Source of the DNA: Meandrina meandrites
Taxonomy: Eukaryota; Cnidaria; Anthozoa; Scleractinia; Meandrinidae
Assembly (NCBI GenBank): GCA_963693305.1
Contig: OY855904.1
Span: forward strand, 35,717,417-35,781,416
DNA length: 64,000 nt
Reading direction: 5' to 3'
The first letter of the stretch is position 1; every line of letters starts with the position of its first letter. The position numbers and the translations under genes were made by a program. Below the pieces are notes generated by a model that had not been told where the DNA came from, did not search any database, and worked only from the letters and a program-made list of their open reading frames with translations. Below are positions 1-12,000 of this stretch, in pieces.

Positions 1-3000
1 CCTGTTGAAAATATTTTCGGTCCAAAAGCCTTGGCAGACAATTTCCAAAATTCCGCTCGTGTTGGATACACCGGATTTGGAGTGATTTCTTAAGAATAAA
101 CGAAAATTTCATTCAGCAAAGGCTGTCATGTTTACTTGCCTGGATAGCAAAGGTGGCGTGGCTGAGTAACCAAACCCCTCTCTCCTCCGCAGAGGCTCCT
201 TCACAGTCGGGGGAACAAGTACTGGTTTTGTGCAATTTTCGTGTGCTCGCCCAAATAAGTTCCGATTGATTTCGTCCAATGAGAGTATTGTACGTATACC
301 TCCGAAGAGACTGGAGATTGTTTCAGTGTTCAAAATGGCGATTTTAGTCACGCGGGTTTCCATAAACTGATCGAACCGAATCTCTCTTGATTGGAAAAAA
401 ATTTCAATCGCCTAAAATTTTTGTGTTTGAGCAGCTACAGGTCGAAACTGTGATTGCCCAAGGTTGTTTGCAAACGTGTGGACTTCGGTGAAAGATGTTT
501 ATGCCATGTACATCGAGCAAAATTATGCATGAAAGGCACGGGAAGCTCTAAATGACAAGGTAAGCAGAAACATCAATATTTGTCGCAAAATTTAAATTTA
601 ATTTAGAACTTTATGCCATTGAAGACCTGTGACGACTTGCCGTAGGGCATGGAAGGCGGCAGCTTTTCATCCTGGGGTTTTCAGTATAGCAGTACAACAC
701 TGTAGTCACTGTAAAACGAATTAAAAGCCCAGTTTCTCGAAAATAAATAAAGTATATATTTATCTATCTAAAAGAGAACTTACTTCAGCAGTTAACATTT
801 TTATAACAGGTATTTTCAGTTATGATGGCTTGTCTTTGTCTAACAATTTCCAGTATGAGTACTGACAATACTTGTAGTTCTGTAATTACACAAAAATATC
901 TTTACACAACGCGAGAGACCAGACTGGCAGATGCACGGAAAATATGGCAGGGTGAATTTTCTCTTCTGATGAACTTTAGATTTTAACAAATATCTACACG
1001 CCAAAGTTCTGTTTAATTTGTAAAGATTGTATCTAAGACCAAGTGCGTATTTTATACAATCTTTACAGATTTTGCAATTCCCTAAATTGGATTTAAAATA
1101 ACTTAATTTAGGGAATTGCCAAATCTTCCAGGTGAAATTTATTTATTATGGGTTTGTTAAGCTTCGTTTCCTATAGTATCTTTAATACTAATTATTGATC
1201 TGTTTGGTTTGTATAATGAATTTATATTGAAAAGGTTGTGGCTATATGCTGAGTATACTGAAATCCTTATTTTCAGAAAAGATGCTAGATCTTTAGAGTG
1301 AAATTTATTTTTTTAATACTTTTAATCATTGTTAAAATTATGATTTTCAATGATTGAATTTCTACTAGTGTCAGGCTTCTCCGGTTTGATCAGGATTGTA
1401 ATCTCACGTAAAACATATATGCTTATTGATGTGCATTATAAAACTTGAAATTAAAACAAATTGTTTATTGTTTATGGCAAAATTGTTAATTTGGCTCTTA
1501 AGGGAGAAGAATTTTTTAAGACTACCGTATAAAGATTCAGCCTTGATTCTGTAAGTGCTAGGAAGGTTCTGATTTAGGGACTGTTAGAACTAAACTGAAA
1601 GTGTAAAATGAATATCATGTTTACTTTTCTACCAAGGGTTAGGCTGTCTATAATAATTTAAACAAAGTATTGTGCAGGGTTTGTTTTGTTTGTTTCTATT
1701 TTAGCATTAGTTTTTTCAGGTGTATTAACACCCAAATCTTATAAAAATACTGTTAAATCGTACTAATGAGTAATCATTTTGTCCCCTCTTCTTTCAGGTT
1801 GGGCTTACATATACAAAGACTTGCAAGCGGTCTAGTCCTGGCCTTGTTCAATGCAAATTAAAATTACAATAAAAGAACATTTTGAATTTTCTAATCTTTA
1901 ATATTTGTGTTGTAAAGTTCTCAGTCCCTTGATCTTATTTTTCCTGGTCTTTCCATCTCTCCTTTGTCCACACTTTCCACAGCTTCCACCAAGATTTTAT
2001 TTTCTTCATCATCGTCTCGTAGGAACCTTGCATACATTATTTTTTAAATCTATCAATTAAATATTTGCATACCTTGTCTTATATGCAAGGTCAATGAGTT
2101 GACACGTACTGGGCTGAAGTTGTGATCGGTATCTAGATTTCAGAATGGTGGATGACCGAACACGAGAGGACGGCGGCGGGTGATCGAGCCTTGGAAACTC
2201 ATTGAACCACATTGTTTTGATGCCATTGTTACCACCGGTTTTTGTTTATAAATTTATAAATTTAGATCTTACAAGGGTATTGACCCTAATTTCTGGGATT
2301 GCTTAAATTGTTAGTGACTGTGAAATTTTGTGTAGTACACTGGAAGCATTCAAACTTTATAAGTGTTGGAATACCTGGTTTTAAGAGTGATTTAATTTCT
2401 GGAGTGGCATTTATGTAACATTGATTTCTAATTTAGAGAATTCAAATCCTGAATTTTGAGGAATTATGTTTAATTGTAACAGATTAGTTAATGAATTGGG
2501 ATAATTCGTGTCTGTTCGTCGATAAAACAGATAAAAATCTGAAGTGAAAAAATACATAGTCTGCAAAGCAGGATTAAACACGAGGCTCTCAATCCGTGTT
2601 TTTATAATCTGGTTTTATAATACGGTCTTTGTTTGCATTAATTTTCCTTTCCTTGAGTAAAAACGGTGATCCTACAAACCCGGGTATAAACTAGCTAATA
2701 ATATTTCCATTTTGCTCGGAGCTCATCCCTGAGTACGTCTTCTTCAATCCATCAATTCTTTCGAAATAATGCTTTCTATTTTACGGTGGGTTTTTGTTCT
2801 CGCAAGCGTTATTACTGAATCGTGCTCGTAAACGTAGGTAGAGTTTGACTCCTTTTGGAAAGTGAAAGTGCATTCACCACATCTTTCGTAAAGACGTGAC
2901 ACTCTTTGCAGCACCTCGGCGAAAATGACGCTCTCCCCTAGCATGAACTCGACCTTATTGATTAACGACCGGTCCTTGCCCGAGGCTTATAGGTCCTTAT
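1..3000. other. No recognised gene; possible spliced transcript tail
   Basis: I recognise no protein family here. A possible plus-strand transcript end is visible: a good donor (AAG|GTAAGC, exon end 559), a TACTAAT branch-like site near 1761, a pyrimidine-rich acceptor (exon start 1798) and AATAAA at 1868-1873. The spliced frame meets a stop just before the donor, so it would be untranslated sequence or noncoding RNA. The rest is AT-rich with small inverted repeats, for example about 1020-1130. Confidence 0.3.
128..232 (-). repeat. Interspersed repeat, copy 1
   Basis: Read on the minus strand, this stretch matches 3136-3300. Both carry the string ACTTGTTCCCCCGACTGTG followed by CCTCTGCGGAGGAGAGAG and a TTTGGT/CCAAAC end. 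The class is unknown. Confidence 0.5.
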
Positions 3001-3135
3001 ATGATTTGTGCGAAACCGACGCGAAACCATTTTATTTTTCACAGCCAAACATCTCAAGCGTATCTTAGCAACCCACTGGTCAAAACCGAAAACCGCGGGC
3101 TCAGTCACTTCTCGGAGAAGTGATCGCGCCATCAA

Positions 3136-3300
3136 CTGGCACTTGTTCCCCCGACTGTGGAGGGGGCGAAAAAAACCGCGCGCTTTCGTTTCTATTTTCC
3201 CCAGGCTGCTCGCGCTTACTTTTCACCTCTCCCCATTTCCCAGTCCGTACGAAAAAAAAAACAGAGGCCTCTGCGGAGGAGAGAGACCAAACCCTGAAAT
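3136..3300 (+). repeat. Interspersed repeat, copy 2
   Basis: Same family as 128-232, in the opposite orientation. It has an extra purine- and C-rich segment of about 100 bp between the two conserved blocks. Reading frames through it have no family resemblance and are not annotated as genes. Confidence 0.5.
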
Positions 3301-3494
3301 GCTATATTCACCGCCTAGCGAGGTGAATATAGCGTCATAAACTAGAGCTTTTCGACCAATCAAAATGTTCCATTCTTATATTCACCTCTGGAAATTAGAC
3401 TAAATATGTAAATAAAAGAAAATTAGTGGTCATATTATTATATAAACTGCAATGCTTTAGCGAGTGGTAGCAAATCGAGAAAAATGGTATCCGA

Positions 3495-3545
3495 CATGTG
3501 TGGATAAAAATGATATCCACACATGTGTGATATCATTTTTGACCA
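3495..3545. repeat. Short hairpin
   Basis: ACATGTGTGGAT and ATCCACACATGT face each other across a short loop, followed by a partial repeat of the loop (TGATATCATTTTT). It lies at the edge of the TTCGGAAA repeat and is probably part of a small nonautonomous element. Confidence 0.6.
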
Positions 3546-3607
3546 ATCAGCTTGCAGAGTTTGCCATGTTCCAATGCTGAATGAGCCAAAGTAAATCGAT
3601 ATTAAGT

Positions 3608-3775
3608 CGAAAAATCTTCGGATCTTCCTCGGCAATCTTCGGCAATCTTCGGCAAACTTCGGAAATTCTCGGAAAATGTTCGGAAACATTCGAAAAACCT
3701 TCGGACAACATTTTGAAAATTTTCCGAAATCTTCGGAAATGGTCGGAAATCTTCGGAAAATCGTCAAAAACATCG
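3608..3775 (+). repeat. Degenerate TTCGGAAA short tandem repeat
   Basis: About 15 imperfect copies of a 10-12 bp unit of the type (A)TCTTCGGAAA, with spacing that drifts and units that vary (TTCGGCAA, CTCGGAAA, TTCGGACA). Single units recur near 37215. It is not a coding repeat, because frames on both strands stay open only by composition. Confidence 0.7.
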
Positions 3776-3802
3776 TAATTAGTAGATTTATATAATTAAA
3801 AG

Positions 3803-3946
3803 AATAATACATGGTTTCTTGGAGATATGAAATTTATCTTCTCGTGTTCAAATCCGATATCTCACTCGTTCGCTGCGCTCACTCGTGAGCTATCGATTTG
3901 AACACTCGAAGATAAATGTCATATCTCCGCGAAACCATGTATTATC
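3803..3946. repeat. Long hairpin flanked by AATAATACATGG
   Basis: Left arm AATAATACATGGTTTC..GAGATATGA..TTTATCTTC and right arm GAAGATAAA..TCATATCTC..GAAACCATGTATTAT form a near-complete inverted repeat. The loop is rich in TCACTCG/CGAGTGA. It resembles a foldback MITE. Confidence 0.75.
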
Positions 3947-3962
3947 CTCTATTTATAATGTA

Positions 3963-5262
3963 TATTACCAGAAGTCCATAACTAGAAGTCTACATCTGGT
4001 ATTGGGGCGCGTGCTATGTCTTTCGCGTGTAGGCTATTTTTAGAAACTGATGTCTCGCGAGAAAACGACGTAACCCACTATTTCGACACGATTGGAGTTC
4101 TAAGTTGCGGGCGAATATTTTGGAAAGTGGCAGGTGAAATAAATCAAATCACATCAAAACACTTGACAGGCCATTCTCTTTAATTCTCACATTTCGACAG
4201 AAGTAGTATCGTAGATAGTGATTTCAAACGTCTGTTCAGTGGCATTTGAAGGCGAGTGAAAAAGCAACCCATCGCCGGGTTTCCGTAGACAAACTCACAA
4301 AGCAAACAGGTCGACTTTTTATAATTTACGAGAGAATTTATGAACAGAAGTTCCCCAAACTTTTAGTAGTTAAGTGTGTCTTTATTTTGTACAGCATATC
4401 CTCGTGTTAAAATACTGAACAACATACACAACACAATAGCTGCACACTGCGAAGTGCTCGAGAAGCACAACTTGAATTAAACTTTTGACGGATGTGAATG
4501 AAATCATCATTGTTCGATGAATTAAACTCGTATTTCTATTCATATTAAAACAAGTACATTACCTTAGTCAGTCTTTTGTTTTCATGCCGTCCTTATAATT
4601 CCAAAAACATGCGAAACTCGCCAAACTTGTCGTTTTCTCTGAATGTTGTTCTCAACCGAATGAAACTTCATTCTGTTCATTCCGCGCTCGATGTTGAGCG
4701 CTTCAGGGACCACGGTTTTGTTTTTCAAAATAGCAACGAACCTATGCCAAAATGCACTTGCTCTCTTGATGCCTGTCTTCATCTTGAGAGTACCATTAAT
4801 CTTTAGTGTCTTCGCATTTTGAATTTGACTCGGAATTAGTCTATCTTGCCCGCTGCCATTTCGTGTTCTGACTCCAAAACACTGAGGTCCTCTCGCTTAT
4901 TTGGATGCTCCGAATTTTTACAACTTCGATGCTATAGTCATCGATGAAAGATGGCCTGATGATTCTTGTCCGGACGATTTAATCCTCACAAAACGGAAAT
5001 TACGATGACCAACAAACAGAAATTTCGTAATGCCGTTCGCTCGAGTTCACTCGTCCTCTGCAGTTCTGCTTTTCTTCAAAAATTTGTTCAACCAATCAAA
5101 GGCGCGAATTAAAAAATACTTCAATGTGATTGGCTACTTGTTCGCGGCAAAGCTGTTCTAAAAATAGCCTACACGCGAGGAACGCGAGGTACACGCGAAA
5201 GATATATCTCAAAGCCTATTACCAGAGATGTAGACTTCTAGTTATGGACTTCTGATATTACC
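3963..5262. mobile_element. Nonautonomous DNA transposon with about 90 bp TIRs
   Basis: The left end reads ATTACCAGAAGTCCATAACT and continues through AGAAGTCTACATCT to CGCGTGTAGGCTATTTTTAGA by about 4052. The right end, from 5157, is the reverse complement (TCTAAAAATAGCCTACACGCG to AGTTATGGACTTCTGATATTA). No transposase is recognisable in the roughly 1.1 kb between. TIR spacing and absence of coding sequence point to a deletion derivative. Confidence 0.75.
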
Positions 5263-5656
5263 TATATCTTCATTTCTAAATAAACGCCATTCAAAAAAGT
5301 GTATAAGTTCATTCCTAGGGTAGAGTTAGCGACGAAACTGAAAAAGTTTGGACGAATTCGCAAATTAAATTAGTTTTACGGGGACATAAAACTCGTCTGG
5401 TGCTTTTATTTTCTAAAACAAGATTCACGCCTCCAATTTGAGTTTTAGGAACTAAGAGAATTTCGCGTTAACTTGCTTGGAGCTTTTGATAGTCTTTACA
5501 TAAAAGACCAAGCAGAAAGGGCAAAAGGGTTTCCTATAAGGCTCGATTTGAGGGAAGGGAGAGAAAAAAACGTTCTTGGTTCTCATTTCAGTCCAATACT
5601 AGCAAATGAATGAATCTTTCAAATGCAGAGGAAAAAAACTAAGGCAAGGCACCGTT

Positions 5657-5662
5657 TTTATT
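5657..5662 (-). terminator. Poly(A) signal candidate, gene A
   Basis: AATAAA on the minus strand, about 250 bases past the gene A stop. The same hexamer in the same local context (GAATAAAAA(C/T)...GTGCC) lies at the same distance in copies B and C, which supports it as the real cleavage signal. Confidence 0.5.
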
Positions 5663-5908
5663 CGGGATCTCTCATAACCAGGAAATGGACGTACACGAAC
5701 TCACTCGCAGTTTTCGTATTCTGAGAAGGCTAGTCAAGATATTTTCTATTCCCGTGATACTTCTTTTCAGAAATAAACGAGGAAAACTCGTCTCAGTTCT
5801 AACAGTTTTTTTTCTCGAAAACGAATACAGTAGCTCATTCCTTACAGTAAATATGTTATACGCAGTCTTGTGTGGTAAAATGTTTTTATGGTGATCATAA
5901 TGACAGTT

Positions 5909-6088
5909 TCAACCTTGTCCGGGTGGAAAGAATAGTCTTGAAGTACCAGGCCCTATCAACCTCGGTAGTATGTGAGGGTCTGAACTCCGTCGACACGTAC
6001 AGCTTTTTGGTTCATTCGTTCCTGGAACTGTTTCATCAGTCGTGCGCCTTGTAGGTTTGCACTTCGCTCTTCGATTTGAGAACCACAC
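5909..6088 (-). CDS. PaxD: Gene A exon 4: homeodomain helix 3 and C-terminus
   Basis: The acceptor CCTAG precedes GTG TGG TTC, so the exon opens at homeodomain Val47. It encodes VWFSNRRAKCK, then a Cys/Arg-rich tail ending TSRLFFPPGQG and TGA (59 residues). B and C have homologous exons at the matching place. Confidence 0.88.
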   Translation of the reverse strand: MWFSNRRAKCKPTRRTTDETVPGTNEPKSCTCRRSSDPHILPRLIGPGTSRLFFPPGQG

Positions 6089-9000
6089 CTAGGGCGGCAA
6101 CAAACAGATGGGTTAGGCAATTTAAACAACAGTTATGTCAACAACAGCTGTCATAATGTTTTGTATGGAGGTAACGGTATGATCTTAAATTCCTAATCTA
6201 ACAATGCAATACAATGTAAATCTTTGATTATAATCCCTGTGTTTAATTTTGTTCAATAAGCCTTTTTTGAGCTCTTGATAGTGTGACCGGAGTGGGATAG
6301 TGTAGAACAATAGGGCGCCCAGAAGTTACAATACAGCAGTAAAGTTAACTGGGCGTGGCGTAGTTCCTCTCGGAGATTATTCCAGAGGCAAACGCAATAA
6401 CCCTAAAGCTAAGCTTAATTTCTGCTCATTAATAGCTTTTAGGTAGATAAGAAACCTGATGTAGTTTGCTCCCCCGAAAAGTCTTTCAACTTCGAGAAAA
6501 TAAGGAAAAATGGTTTCCGTGGTCGGAGTCTCAAAATGGCCCAATTTTTAACCCAAAATTCAATATTGTAAACTCTCCTCGCGTTCGTAAACAGAACCGC
6601 CGGGAGAGGTTTGGACGCTTTCTGCCAACAGAAAAACTCTTATTCTTTTAGTGGAATATGATTTCAATGCTTCAGCGAAACTTGTCGAACTAAAATAATT
6701 TAAAAACGAGGAAGAAGTTTTCTCGATAACTAAAACTTAATTTTAATAGTAATTTCCAACGGCATTATTTAATATGTGGTGTAACTCCAAATTTTCTCAA
6801 TCTTCGTTAAAACACACATATATAGATATTTATCCAAAACATATCTGAGAATTGGCTTGGGTTATCGTGCAAATTTTCATAGGAGCGCCCGTAAACTGTG
6901 TAAACACTTCTTATTACAAAACGCACGAAAATAAATATTTCAACCTCAAATATTCGCCTTTCCTTCTTCTTGCCTGTTATTCCGTTGTAAAACTTTAAGC
7001 CCATTTTTAAATGCAGAACTCTTCGCCACTTTGGCTACGACCGTTTTGTGACTGAGCGTGATACAACATGTGACATCATACTGTGAGGTCCCTGAGTCTG
7101 CGTAGTAGCGACGTAGGTCACGGAGTCGGTAGTAACGCAATACAAACCTTGCATATTTCAATGCAGCCAACAATGTTTGAAGGAAAAAATTGATCGATCG
7201 TTCTGGAGTTCTGATACTCACCTTTTTCAAGAGAATAGGACTATAATGAACGAAAAACGCTAAGGAAAAAGAAGCAAGAGAATATTTCGCTTTGTTGCCT
7301 TTCAGAAGCTGTTAGACAAGTCATTTTGGTGCGGTTTCACCCCGGGGGGGGGGGGGGGGGGGGTGGTTTTATACGGGGAGGCTCCGCCCCGAGGTCCAAC
7401 TCCTTACCCTTTTATATAGCATTTTTTTCAAAAAAGGCACCCCTTTCGTATACCTTTTATTGGAAAAAGGCACCCCTTTCATATACCTTCTTAAGAAGAC
7501 TGTTTTCCTTTTTCTAAACGCCTGGAATGAACTTTATTCCGACTGAATGTAATTCGAACCTAACTACTGTAGTTTAATTTGTAACCACTCTCACCGGCCC
7601 GCCTTATGAATAAATCGTTAAAACAGGAAGTCTTCTTGTCATTTTTTTCACGTAGCGCGTAATAAATTAAAATGAAACAGTCATAAGTTGCGTCTGCTTG
7701 ATCTGTTTTAATTCAAGGCCCTTTTTAAAACCCGAACGAAGATTTTCCTACCCTTTCATATACCTAAACTTGTGAAATCCCTACCCTTTTATATACCTGA
7801 GGACTGAAAATGGTACCCCTTTCGGGCGGAGCCTCCCCGTATAGGCCATTATAGGGAGTACCCCCCCTCGGGGGTTTCACAACATTTGTCTGATTTGTCT
7901 GACTTCGATGCATTGATAGAGACGATCCTTTCAACAACCCAAGCTAATTTACCGATATGTTTTAGAAAAATATCTTTATGTGCGTTTAAACGAGGATCGA
8001 GAAATTTTGAAGTTTGAGTTATGAACAATGCAATGCCGTTGAAAATTACTTTAAAATTCAAGTTTTTGTTATTCTAATTATTTTTTTTAATTATTTCAGT
8101 TTGACGAGTCTCGCTAAAGCTCTGAAATTATCTTCTAATGAAAAAAAAAAGTTTTTCTGTCGATAGGAAGTGTCCAAACGTCTCTGAGTGGTTTTGTAAG
8201 CGAACACGAGGAGTGTCTACCTAAATAAATGGACAAAAAAACAAAAACAAAGAATAGATTTTTCAAATTCTGCCACGAAATCAAGATTTTGCTCGGTTTT
8301 TCCTTAAAGTCCCTCTTAATGCCCGGCTTTTTGAAAAAAAAAAACAGGCCTAATTCAATCTACCTTTAAAACCTTTCGCTAAGAAAATTAACTACACCAG
8401 CAACAACAACAACAACCATATTTATTTTGCCAAAGATAAATAGAAAATATAATATAATGGCATAAAATGAATTAACTAAAATAGGTCAAGAAAACTACTC
8501 AGAATAGAAATAAACTAAAGGAGCTGAGTAGTTAAAAAATTTAATTGCTATGACTAGGTTGTACATGATTAAAGAGAAAAGACGAAAGAAAATAAGATAA
8601 TAAGGTAAGATAAGTATTCTAAGTAATTAAGTATACTGTAATTAAGAATGTATTAATTGTAGTTTAGATAATAAGTAGAAAAATAAGGAACAGAAAAAAT
8701 GAGAAGAAAAAAGAAAAAAATGATGATAATAAAAGAAAAAAAAAAGAAAAGGAAAAAACAGTACCAGTTGGTGATGGAACCAAAACCTGTTTATATGAGT
8801 TTAATACGAACAAAAAGAAAATTAAAACACTTAGCCAGCATAAAGCGGCCATAAGCACTTAAGAAATGTTTATTTATAGTTTGCTTAAATGAATCCAAGT
8901 TATTCCAGACAGAAGAACCAGAAAAGTACAAGTTAAATTTGCAATAATTAGTTCTAACACGATTGATATAGTAAGTTGATTTTGATTCCAGCCTAGTATT

Positions 9001-12000
9001 GTAATTGTGTTAAGTAGAAATTGTCACAGGCCTTAGGTAGTAAGTTATGATCATACTGAAACATAAAAAGGGCAGATCCATGAATTGTCATTTGTCTGGA
9101 GAATGACGACCATACCCACCATTTGAACACTGAACCGGGCGCAGGCGCAAAATTGGCCCACAGAACATACCCTTTAAAGTACAACATCAAGAAAGTCGGA
9201 TTTTCTATTTTGGGGCAAAATTACCGGCTGAAGGAAACGAAATGATATTTTTCAGTGGAGATTCTTCATCGGAAAGATTGAACTGAGTTACACACCTGAA
9301 TTCTTGACTCAGAAACTCCAATTTCTCTTGCCAACTGATCTCTCCCTGACGCAGATGGGTATTGATTGATTTTAAATGCTGCTTCAAGTTCACGTAGTTG
9401 GTGGCTTGTATACTTAATGCGTTCTCTTCTTTGCATTTGAAGCGGAAATGGCTCGCATGAGTCTTCAGCATCCTGGACATTCTCTATGATGGCTAGCAAA
9501 AGTAATGTTCATTATTAGATCTAGTCACTTAGTAAACACGTCAGTAAACTTGTCGATGATATCTGATGGGCAAGACCTTCATTACATTAGCAGCAAATTA
9601 AAGAAATCGCCACAGCGCACATGTGATCAGAAAAGCTTTTAAGATTGATTGTATTGTCATGTTCTGAGATGCTACGTTAATGGGTGTCCTGAAAGAAGGG
9701 CCCAAATTTTGCACAAATCCCAGTTTCCAGCCCAAATTGTACTTCAAACCCATTCCAAGTGCCAAAGCGATCACATCATATTATAAACCACAAGTATATA
9801 GAATTACATTTATCTTTATTTTCCAACTGCAACAAAAGAGCTGGTAGAGATTGAAGTGAACACTTAAAATATACCTCAAGTAGACCCATCCACCATTATT
9901 GAGAGACAACAGTAAACGGGCTACCCAGAACGTCGGAGTGCTTTTCTGGCTTACCGCAAGCTACGGTTAGCTTTTTGTAATGATAAGAGCTACACAATAT
10001 ATTCTTCATTATATAACAGTCTATTTGGGTAGTCCACTGATGTACTCCATGGACTGGGAGTTTTTTAACGAAAAATGCTGTTTTCAGAAAACAAACCAGT
10101 GCTCCAAGATTTGAGGATGGTCTATTACCCCATTCTCGTAAAAACCACGATATTACAGAAATTGGGAGTATTCTGGACAAAGGCACGAGAATTAAGTTAA
10201 AGACGAAAAAAGACAATTTGTAGTTTTCAGTCAATACACAGGGCACAGAGGAGTCAAGTTTGTCCGCAATTCAAAATATCTACCATGCAAAACGACCTTC
10301 TAAAGCGATCTTGTAAGCGTACGTGACCGAGCGCCTTCATGTTTACAGATCGTCTGGTGATATCGTATTCTACAATGGTCACCTGGGGCGAATTAAATCG
10401 TCGCCCTTCGGGCAACGATTTTTTTCGGAAAGCGAAGCTTTCCGACGAGGCACGAAGTGCCGAGAAGAAAAAGAGACAAGGGACGAAACATTATACCACG
10501 TGATCGGCTCGATGTGGCCCGAAGCATACTGGTGGCGGAAACGGAAGTCGCGTGTAGATCCATTCTGTGACAAATCAATCGTTACTAATCCGAAGTTCAA
10601 AACAACAGCTGATCTTTCGACCGGCACGGCAGTAAGATTCAAAAGATGAATAGTACTCTCCGAGAAAAGCGCAATTTACCAGACGAGAATCAACGCGATC
10701 AGAAGAAATTAAAAGTGGAAAACAAGGTTTTCTTTTCAAAGTGGTAAGTTATTTTGAAACACACTCTGAAAGCTATTTTTAATAACGTACTCAGTTTAAC
10801 GGTACATTCACTACATTACATGGTGATATTATACAACTGACTTTTTATCTTTTATTTTCAAAGGCTCTTAAATAACTACAGCGTCAATGAACTGAGTTTC
10901 ATTACGTTAAAATTAGTCTTGGATAAATACCATCAAAGCAGCAGCTGCAGTGAAAAGGAGAACATATTGTTCGAAGACTGCGAGTTGGGAAGAATTGTCA
11001 AAGAAGTTTTTCCCGATGCAAAGAGATCGCAGAGACGAGTAAATGGAAAGAAGACTTGGCATTACACTCTTTCATGTGCAAGCTCGGATAGCAGTGATTC
11101 AGTAGAATAGGAAAACCTTCCAAACGAAACCTCGTCAGAAGTTGGATGGCAGTTAACCAGCACCATGGGGGAAATATCATGAGTGGATTAAAGTGGTTTC
11201 TCAAGATTTGCGCGAGTGTTGCACGAAATTAAAATTTTTAGAGACTGGACCTTCACGGTGCATGTGAACAATAAAGATATAAGCAAGGCAGATCTAAGTG
11301 TTCCAAATCTAAGGGCATCTCGAAGATTGATCCATTGTCTCTTTAATGTTTTGAACACATCTAGCTATTGTGGCAGACTTCCGGTTTTTCAACATCACAT
11401 GTCTCATGACGCATTTCCGCCACCAGTATCCTCCGGTCCACATTGTACGAAAACGAATTTTTAACTGCCTAAAAGTTGCCCCCCAAAATACAGCTTAAAC
11501 GAACTTGTTTGAAGATTTTCTTAAGGCGTATGGGGAGAAAATATTAGTCTTGAAGGACATGTTGAAAATGAGATCGTTTCGTTTGATTTCGAGCGAGTAA
11601 CGAGGGATCGGAATTTCGCCTCAAATCGCTTTCGTCCCTTGCTCTCTTTCTTACTGCTGGTCTCTGGTAACGTAACGTAACGCCCACAGACATTGCGTTC
11701 AGCGGATGTCCCATGAGGGTACGATCTGTAAACAGATACTATCGCATGACGGCGTTGGGTCACGTACGCTTACAAGATCGCTTTAGAAGGTCATTTTGCA
11801 TGGTAGATATTTTGAATTGCCGACAAACTTGACTCCTCTGTGCCCTGTGGTCAATATAACAGTATTGCTTGTATCTTGAGTCTGAAATGCTTTATTTTAT
11901 CTCATGCAGGATTGCATGAACTTTGCGTTACAATGCTGCGAAAGCGAACTGCAAAAAGCCCACAAACTCACTCACTTTGGCGCACTTATGACCAGGAAAG

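Noticed and set aside
9060..9130. Minus-strand VWSSFSRQM as the helix-3 exon of gene A
   Set aside because: It resembles VWFSNRR by chance; the B and C counterparts do not keep it, and the true last exon (VWFSNRRAKCK) was found at 6088-5909 with homologues in B and C.
10323..10649. 108-codon frame as a host gene
   Set aside because: It lies inside the TIR transposon, is absent from gene B's intron and has no recognised domain.
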